Source: CAYMDJ01 sp964537525 (GTDB lineage: Archaea > Aenigmatarchaeota > Aenigmatarchaeia > QMZP01). Taken from it: a stretch of DNA of 8,846 bases. Location: positions 1 to 8,846 of the forward strand of contig CAZIAB010000033.1 of NCBI GenBank assembly GCA_964537525.1, written 5' to 3'. The notes beneath the pieces were generated by a model. That model was not told the origin of the DNA and did no database searches. It saw only the letters and a list, made by a program, of their open reading frames with translations. Positions 3,228-8,846 of the stretch are shown here, piece after piece (position 1 is the first letter of the stretch; each line of letters begins with the position of its first letter). Made by a program: the position numbers and the translations under genes.

Positions 3228-4607
3228 ATGGCAGCCAAAGGCTTCGATGCAAAGAAGATAAAGAAGGCCCTGCAAAAGAACAAGAAGGTCACCATCACGG
3301 TCTCTGTAATCGTTGTCGCAGCGCTCGTCTTTGCATCGGCCTGGGTCGTCTCCCCGGAAGGGGTCAATGATTTCTTCGCGAGTTTGGGTGCCCTGCCCCA
3401 GATGGTTGGAACTTCCGGCTCACCGAACGATCCAGCCGGGATAGCTGAGGATGTTGGATCAAAGGCTGGCGGGACGGTCAGCGGGGAGGAATTGACCAAG
3501 TGTGGGACTGAGATGTGTGAGTACCTGACAATGGACTCGGTATCGCTGCCCGAGGGACACGAATTCAAAAACTTTGCTAAAGTTGATTACAAAAACAAGG
3601 ATGATTGCAACGAATTCATAAACATGATAAAGAACACGAAATGCGATAAAATCAGATTCTCAGACAACCCCGACGGTACAGGAAGCGGGGAATATGCCTA
3701 TATAGAGGACCCGACAGGGAAGGAAATAAACCTTACGCTAATGCTCTATCCGTGCAGTGACCCCAAAAAGGATAATTCTGTATCCCTTCCTTATGTGTGC
3801 CAGTACGGGCAGATAAAATCAAACGGTGAATTTTACCTGAAGGATGACCTTAATAATAAGATATATGAGAAAAGCCTGGATTATATAGAAGAAATTTCTG
3901 ATTACTCTACTTGGAAGCAGGTGGGAGCAAAATACCTGCACTGCTATGATTCATCTGACAAGATTATATCAACATACGAAATAACCGATTACTGTATACA
4001 GGGCAATTTCATTTACAGGTGGTCTGAAGTCTTCAAGGTCGTCGATTTTGATTATGATTATGGTGCAAACGTTACGATAGACCCTTCATCAAAGCTTGCG
4101 GTTTATCCTTCGGACAATCCGAGGCATGATGAACCTGTATGCTACCTAGAAAACGGTAACAAAGCCAAAGTGGATGGGATTTACTGGATGGGTCGTGGAT
4201 ATTATCTTCTGCTGGATTTCAACTCTAAATCTGAATTTGCAGGCAGCACACCCCAGTGTTCAGGGAAAGGATTGGCGCAATACACAAGCTCACCAAACAG
4301 CCCATGTAATGGAAATGAGCAATATTATGAGCTTGAAGCGGGTTATGGCTATAAATACTGCTTTGCTGATAATGATTGGTTTTTCTGCACCAACCACCCG
4401 GAAGACCCAAACGTACCGCTTTATGAATCCACTTCTCTTTCAACAGCAAACAGTTATAAAGAAGCAGTAGATGTGTGCTGCGGTACTGGGGCAACATCAG
4501 GTTTCTTCAAAGCTCCAGAAGGTACAACTGCAGTAACAACGGGCTATAAATGCTCGGATACCCAGACCGCTACAAAGGTTTATCCAGAATCCAGCGCTTC
4601 GGTGTGA
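3228..4607 (+). CDS. Membrane-anchored, cysteine-rich extracellular protein of unknown function
   Basis: The family of this 459-residue protein is not recognised. A basic N-terminus (KKIKKALQKNKK, residues 9-20) is followed by one hydrophobic helix (about 21-43). This suggests an uncleaved signal anchor with the rest outside the cell. The outer part is polar and rich in Tyr, Asp, Asn and Ser, and contains about 16 cysteines, including an adjacent pair in DVCCGTG near the C-terminus; disulphides are likely. There is no second membrane segment, no catalytic motif and no repeat that I can see. The start is supported by the TATA box 26 bases upstream. The stretch from about 3560 to 4560 is clearly more AT-rich than the first 300 bases and than the next two genes, which hints at a fast-evolving or acquired region. 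It precedes two other exported proteins on the same strand, so a shared surface role is an inference. Confidence 0.85.
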   Translation: MAAKGFDAKKIKKALQKNKKVTITVSVIVVAALVFASAWVVSPEGVNDFFASLGALPQMVGTSGSPNDPAGIAEDVGSKAGGTVSGEELTKCGTEMCEYLTMDSVSLPEGHEFKNFAKVDYKNKDDCNEFINMIKNTKCDKIRFSDNPDGTGSGEYAYIEDPTGKEINLTLMLYPCSDPKKDNSVSLPYVCQYGQIKSNGEFYLKDDLNNKIYEKSLDYIEEISDYSTWKQVGAKYLHCYDSSDKIISTYEITDYCIQGNFIYRWSEVFKVVDFDYDYGANVTIDPSSKLAVYPSDNPRHDEPVCYLENGNKAKVDGIYWMGRGYYLLLDFNSKSEFAGSTPQCSGKGLAQYTSSPNSPCNGNEQYYELEAGYGYKYCFADNDWFFCTNHPEDPNVPLYESTSLSTANSYKEAVDVCCGTGATSGFFKAPEGTTAVTTGYKCSDTQTATKVYPESSASV

Positions 4608-4633
4608 TTTGTTTGTTTGGTCTCCCGCCAACC

Positions 4634-4640
4634 ATTTAAG
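4634..4640 (+). promoter_or_regulatory. TATA-like box for the two-gene surface operon
   Basis: ATTTAAG is centred about 27 bases before ATG 4664, in a 56-base gap after the previous stop codon. It predicts a leaderless transcript. The TATA match is moderate. Confidence 0.45.
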
Positions 4641-4663
4641 GAATTGTTTGCATAATTAATTAT

Positions 4664-6493
4664 ATGAGAGGCCAGGCCGAGATAGTTGTTATCGTGGGGG
4701 TGATTGTTGTTGCCCTTGTCGTCATTGCCACCCAGATGGACCTCTCCTCGCTGGGCGGCGGCGGGCCGCCTGACGTCAGGCTCGCGAGGGAGTCTGTAGA
4801 GGGGATGATAACCGCGGGCCTTTACGATACCGTAGACAGGATGTCAACCTACGGGGGGTATCTCTCTGCTTCGGAGATAGCGACTGATTATGTGATGCTG
4901 GACGGGAAGGCCGTTCCCTACTGGCAGAAGGACGGGGTAATAAGGTATCCTGACCCAGAGACCACCATGATGGAGGGGCTGGACAGGTACATAAGGGAGA
5001 ACAAGGCATCCCTTGCAGCGGGCCTTAACAGCGTCGTGCTCGGGGAGGCCAGGGTTGGAAGGCCTGATATCTACAGCGACAGGATAACGGTCAAGGTCCA
5101 GCTGCCGACCAATGTGAGGGACGTGAGTTCCACGGAGCCCTACACCGTCACCATCCTGACGAGGTTCGGTGACATGTATGATTTTGCAGAGAGTTTCGCT
5201 GCATTCAACACAGAGCAGAGGATGCTCGAATACTACACGCTGTCAAGCATGAGGCTTTCCCCGACCACCAGTGGGGTTGACGATATCCTTTCCTTCGAGT
5301 CCCTCACCGGGTGCGGGGACCTGATAATAAAGGGCTGGAGGGAGCTCAAGGAATCTGTAGAGGAATCCATAGGCAAGACGCTCGCATCGATATACCTTCC
5401 CGGTGATGTCCCCCTGAACACGCTCTCTGACACAGAATCCTCGAAGTACACACTGACCCCTCTCGGTGGGAGGGTGTTCAACGAGATAGGGATTGGCTTC
5501 ACCCTCCCTGACGGGTTTGCGCTGTCAAGGGGAACCTTCGGGTATGAGGAGGAGCCCATAAAGCTGGTATCGGAGGTCGTACACTTCACAGGGGAATGCG
5601 TGTCAGACCCTCTGAGCGTTGATTATTTCATTGATTATCCGGCTGTGGTCGTCCTCAATGACCCGGTCACAGGGAACGACATGAGGTTCGCGCTCCAGGT
5701 CTACATAAAGGACAGCCTTCCGGGGATGTGGCCTGTTTCCGGCTACGAGCCAGATGAGAGGAACCTCGCATGCAGGACAGAGGGATGCTCTATTGACATA
5801 GCGGTCCAGGATACGGGCGGCTATGCACTGGAAGGGGCCGACATACTCTTCATGGGATGCCCCATAGGAAAGACAGACAGCAGCGGGACGCTCTCTGCTT
5901 ACGCCCCCTGTGGCATAGGAGGGTTGGAGGTATTCAAGAAGGGCTATTCGCCTTTCAACGAGACCTCTGACTCCCAGGGGCTTGTAAGGACAGTTAGCCT
6001 GCAGAGGATGCCTGAGGTCAACCTCGTCTTCAACGAGCTGGTCTTTGAGGACCACGGGGTCGATGTCTACCTGCTTGACTCCAGCAACGTGAGATACAAT
6101 GACGACAACCTGGTCTACATGGACTGGGTCTCCCTTGCGACAGGAGGGAGCAGAGAGGTCTATTCTGAAGAGGGGAGATACATACTGAAGTACATGCCTG
6201 CCGGGGAATACTCTGTCGCGGCCGCGATGTACAACACCACAATCAAAGGGATATCCGGCGCGTTCGGGACGAGGTTCGTCCTGACAGAGGCTATTGCAGG
6301 AAAGACCATATACGTGACGATTCCCGTGATGACGGGATTTGCAAGGCCGATAGACTACAGCACACCTTATGACCTTGTCGGCAAGATGGTCGCGATAATG
6401 GAGGAGTGTGGGATAGAGCCCATTTCAGAAAGCCCCCCGTACGTAAGCAACTGCATAGTGGACGTTAACGAACTCAGGGGGGTGACGGGATGA
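4664..6493 (+). CDS. Class III signal-peptide (pilin-like) surface protein
   Basis: This is a 609-residue protein. Its N-terminus MRGQAEIVVIVGVIVVALVV matches archaeal class III (prepilin-type) signal peptides: cleavage is expected between G3 and Q4 by a prepilin peptidase, leaving a hydrophobic helix (about 6-23) that can pack into a pilus-like fibre or anchor the protein. Mature archaeal pilins are usually 50-200 residues, so the large extracellular part is unusual. Residues about 375-450 (VQDTGGYALEGADILFMGCP, then a hydrophobic strand pattern and VFKKGYSPF) look like a carboxypeptidase regulatory-like or similar Ig-type beta-sandwich; this is a pattern judgement only. Cysteines are fewer and come as likely pairs (for example ACRTEGC). 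The stop codon overlaps the next start (ATGA), so the two genes are probably translationally coupled. The protein partner and exact role are unknown. Confidence 0.88.
   Translation: MRGQAEIVVIVGVIVVALVVIATQMDLSSLGGGGPPDVRLARESVEGMITAGLYDTVDRMSTYGGYLSASEIATDYVMLDGKAVPYWQKDGVIRYPDPETTMMEGLDRYIRENKASLAAGLNSVVLGEARVGRPDIYSDRITVKVQLPTNVRDVSSTEPYTVTILTRFGDMYDFAESFAAFNTEQRMLEYYTLSSMRLSPTTSGVDDILSFESLTGCGDLIIKGWRELKESVEESIGKTLASIYLPGDVPLNTLSDTESSKYTLTPLGGRVFNEIGIGFTLPDGFALSRGTFGYEEEPIKLVSEVVHFTGECVSDPLSVDYFIDYPAVVVLNDPVTGNDMRFALQVYIKDSLPGMWPVSGYEPDERNLACRTEGCSIDIAVQDTGGYALEGADILFMGCPIGKTDSSGTLSAYAPCGIGGLEVFKKGYSPFNETSDSQGLVRTVSLQRMPEVNLVFNELVFEDHGVDVYLLDSSNVRYNDDNLVYMDWVSLATGGSREVYSEEGRYILKYMPAGEYSVAAAMYNTTIKGISGAFGTRFVLTEAIAGKTIYVTIPVMTGFARPIDYSTPYDLVGKMVAIMEECGIEPISESPPYVSNCIVDVNELRGVTG
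6478..6485 (+). promoter_or_regulatory. Shine-Dalgarno site of the 6490 gene
   Basis: GGGGGTGA, complementary to the 16S rRNA 3' end, lies four bases before ATG 6490, inside the end of the upstream gene. It is the clearest ribosome binding site in the window and fits internal initiation within an operon. Confidence 0.6.
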
Positions 6494-8811
6494 GGGTAAT
6501 GGTTCTGGCTTTGGTTCTTGCCCTCATGGCCTGCGCATATCCAGTCAATGCTTCCCTGTTGATGACCCTTGATTCCACCTCACAGCTTTCTCTCGAGGGG
6601 TGCGAGAAGAGCCACGTCATTGAGATTTATGCCAGCGTCAGCTCCCCTGAGGGGCTGGAGCTCCATAACGGTTACCTGACGCTAGGCAGGGACATGATGA
6701 TTGATGCGGACTGCACAGAGGTTGGGGGGAGCATATCCTGCTCTGTAAGGATACCCCCGACCCCCGGCTGCACGAGGGACAGCACCCATACCTATTCGGG
6801 CAACTCCCTGTCTGTGGTTGTCTCATACCCTGACAGCGGGGGGCTCGTGAACGTTGAGGAACTCTACGTCCCTCTCCCTGACATAAAGGTCAGGCAGGGC
6901 TACCTCACCCTTGAAAGTATAATGGGTGATGGCACAGACAGGATGGAGCAGAACCTGGAGAGCATGGGGCTCATAATCACGGAGATTGAGGATGCAATCC
7001 TCGAATGCGAAGAGCTGGTGACGAGGCTCATGGCAAAGGTGATGACGATAAGTCTGGTCTATGCAGAGAAGGGCTGGGTCCCGACAACCTACGGCCACAC
7101 GATCGGGACAATCAACTATGCAGACAGCTTTGCAGAGAAGTACCAGCTGAAGGAAGAGTTTGACGAGGCAGGTGCTGAGCTCATTGGTGAAGTGAGCATG
7201 ATAACGGATGACGTGTGCGACGTCATTGAGAACAGGCACAGGATAGAGAGCGCGGGAATCTCGCTCCAGAGCCTCTACATTGACATGGATGACTGCCTGT
7301 CTGTCCAGCAGAGGGTGATAGATTCGGGAGGACACCTCAGCAGGGAGACGGAATGGTTCACGTCTGTCAGGGACTGCCTGCTCGAGAGCACCAACCTCGT
7401 ATCCGCAGAGATAAGGAACAACGACCTTGATGACCTGATGTCAGAGGCAGATTCCGGGGAATCCGGGATGCTTTCAGAAATTTCCAATTTCACCAAGGGC
7501 TTCCTCAACATAAGCGAGGTCTCGTCGCTTGGTGCGCTCAAGATATACTGCGACGGGAGCATTGCGAACGGCGGGCTCTGCTGCGAGAGGAGCAGCTACT
7601 CAGGACAGGTATATTCAAGCATAGCTGACTGCACAGAAACCGAATCCAGCATAGTCTACATGCCAGGTGGATGCCCCGAGGAGAGCCTTGTTTTCGGGGT
7701 GAAGGGACCGAACGAGGATTCCTATCATTCGAGGGACCTTTCCCAATTCGATGGTGAGTTCGGTGCATCAGAGCTCTTCAGGGAGCATGGCTCACTTGGA
7801 CCCACAGAGGGAACATATTCATTCGTTCTCTACTGTGATGACGGTGACGGAAGCTTCGGGGAGCCGGACAGTATGATATCTATGACAGAGATAGAATACA
7901 TGAGGCCATCGTGTGTCTCATCGAGCAGCAACGACAACTGCATTGACGCTGTCTCAGCAGAGGAGGACTGCATGTGCTCGTTCAAGGGAAGCCTGTTCTT
8001 CGGCAACGGGGCCAACATGAAGCTGGAGGACGCGATGACAGAGCCCATGGCGAACAGGGACTACGAGCTCAAGGCAAGCAAGAGGTTCTACAGGGACAGT
8101 TCGGCAGAGCCCAGGTGCACCAAGCTCGGTGATACAGAGATACAGATGATGAGCGACAAGTCGTGCCAACTCTATGCAGGTGAGACAATCCCCGAGGATG
8201 CGGTGGTTCACACCCTCTCGCCACCGATAAAGACGTGCAGCAGGGACGGTTATTATGCCTACTTCCTCTACGGCAACCCCAAGGTCATGGGAACCGGAAG
8301 CAACTGCATTGACCAGAGGGTGTTCGTGAACGATAAGGGGTTCGTTCATATAGCCAACCTGAAGCTGCTCACAGAAGAGGAGCTTGCAGGATATGTTGAC
8401 TTCGATGAGCTCTATGAGATGTATGGGACCGGTATCGAAGCGTCATCCCTCTCATACCAGGGAGAGGACCTCAGCGATGTCTACAGGAGGATAAGGGAGA
8501 TTTATTCCGAGTATACAGTAACCACCATGCAGTTCGACAACTTCTATTTCTGCAAGGGCAAGGAGCTGAACGAGAACTGTGGGAGGGTTCCTGACACTGT
8601 TGCAGACGGCTTTGACCATGTCCTGATGGATGTCATGTCATACTACACTGCAACCGGTTTCATGCCCGCCACGAAGGACGGCCAGATAGCCGACAACCTG
8701 ATAGTCACCTTCTACACAGAGCAGATGTTCTTCAGCGGCGGCTACCAGACCGCAGGGAAGCCAAAGATGATTGGAACGGCCTATCCAATTGGCACCCAAA
8801 CTTTTATTTAA
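6490..8811 (+). CDS. Large secreted cysteine-rich protein of unknown function
   Basis: The family of this 773-residue protein is not recognised. It begins with a Sec-type signal peptide (MRVMVLALVLALMACAYPVNA), with likely cleavage after A21. LMAC (12-15) is a weak lipobox, so a lipid anchor is possible. There is no other membrane segment. Residues about 25-140 look beta-rich with cysteine pairs. Residues about 145-325 are predicted mainly helical (for example IEDAILECEELVTRLMAKV). The C-terminal half (about 345-680) is cysteine-rich and includes GGLCCERS, CMCSF and CKGKELNENC. NFT and NIS sequons near residues 338-346 could be glycosylated. The start overlaps the upstream stop and has its own SD site. 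Coupling to a pilin-like protein suggests that the two form a surface complex or fibre; that is an inference. Confidence 0.88.
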   Translation: MRVMVLALVLALMACAYPVNASLLMTLDSTSQLSLEGCEKSHVIEIYASVSSPEGLELHNGYLTLGRDMMIDADCTEVGGSISCSVRIPPTPGCTRDSTHTYSGNSLSVVVSYPDSGGLVNVEELYVPLPDIKVRQGYLTLESIMGDGTDRMEQNLESMGLIITEIEDAILECEELVTRLMAKVMTISLVYAEKGWVPTTYGHTIGTINYADSFAEKYQLKEEFDEAGAELIGEVSMITDDVCDVIENRHRIESAGISLQSLYIDMDDCLSVQQRVIDSGGHLSRETEWFTSVRDCLLESTNLVSAEIRNNDLDDLMSEADSGESGMLSEISNFTKGFLNISEVSSLGALKIYCDGSIANGGLCCERSSYSGQVYSSIADCTETESSIVYMPGGCPEESLVFGVKGPNEDSYHSRDLSQFDGEFGASELFREHGSLGPTEGTYSFVLYCDDGDGSFGEPDSMISMTEIEYMRPSCVSSSSNDNCIDAVSAEEDCMCSFKGSLFFGNGANMKLEDAMTEPMANRDYELKASKRFYRDSSAEPRCTKLGDTEIQMMSDKSCQLYAGETIPEDAVVHTLSPPIKTCSRDGYYAYFLYGNPKVMGTGSNCIDQRVFVNDKGFVHIANLKLLTEEELAGYVDFDELYEMYGTGIEASSLSYQGEDLSDVYRRIREIYSEYTVTTMQFDNFYFCKGKELNENCGRVPDTVADGFDHVLMDVMSYYTATGFMPATKDGQIADNLIVTFYTEQMFFSGGYQTAGKPKMIGTAYPIGTQTFI
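8802..8810 (+). promoter_or_regulatory. TATA box for the next gene
   Basis: TTTTATTTA overlaps the end of the secreted-protein gene and is centred 24 bases before ATG 8830. This is the spacing seen for the other leaderless genes here. Confidence 0.45.
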
Positions 8812-8829
8812 CCCCTCCAAGAATATCCC

Positions 8830-8846
8830 ATGGACAGGAGGTTCGT
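8830..8846 (+). CDS. Probable start of a further gene, cut by the window edge
   Basis: ATG 8830 opens a frame reading MDRRF before the window ends. Support comes only from the TATA box 24 bases upstream and the short gap after the previous gene. The product cannot be predicted from five residues. Confidence 0.4.

Noticed and set aside
2973..3568. Frames overlapping tRNA-Gly and the start of the 3228 gene
   Set aside because: They cross a confidently folded tRNA and have no independent support.

Overview
This is archaeal DNA, probably from a small-genome DPANN lineage such as Micrarchaeota or a relative. Evidence for an archaeon: TATA-like boxes sit about 25-27 bases upstream of start codons, most mRNAs look leaderless, tRNA introns carry bulge-helix-bulge (BHB) splice motifs, the tRNAs have archaeal features (U73 on tRNA-Thr), and one protein has a class III (prepilin-type) signal peptide. 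The phylum is an inference.

Layout. Positions 1-204 (minus) hold an intron-containing tRNA-Thr(CGU); its promoter overlaps the stop codon of an amino acid permease (300-1574, minus). A hairpin repeat and a tRNA-Pro(UGG) with two introns (1792-2046) follow on the plus strand. Next come a HIT-family hydrolase (2201-2761), two more hairpin repeats around a near-palindromic TATA box, and a tRNA-Gly(UCC) with three introns (2962-3193). The right half (3228-8811) encodes three exported or membrane-anchored, mostly cysteine-rich proteins of unrecognised family: a membrane-anchored protein, a pilin-like class III signal-peptide protein, and a large secreted protein whose start overlaps the previous stop codon. 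A further gene probably starts at 8830.

The most unusual content is RNA. All three tRNA genes are interrupted in the T-loop, in addition to the anticodon region. The T-loop introns of tRNA-Thr and tRNA-Gly share a collinear 43-nt block (37/43 identical) whose variable positions form compensating stems. A related module, with the same 27-nt internal spacing, sits in the anticodon-loop intron of tRNA-Pro. This points to one structured RNA family that has moved between tRNA genes and between intron sites. A second family of at least four short hairpins (outer stem, asymmetric internal loop, inner stem, AAGC-rich tail) lies beside the tRNA genes. No TATA box is found at the usual distance from any of the three tRNAs; the nearest good boxes lie about 95-165 bases upstream, with a hairpin between box and tRNA. 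Hairpin and tRNA may therefore be made as one transcript.
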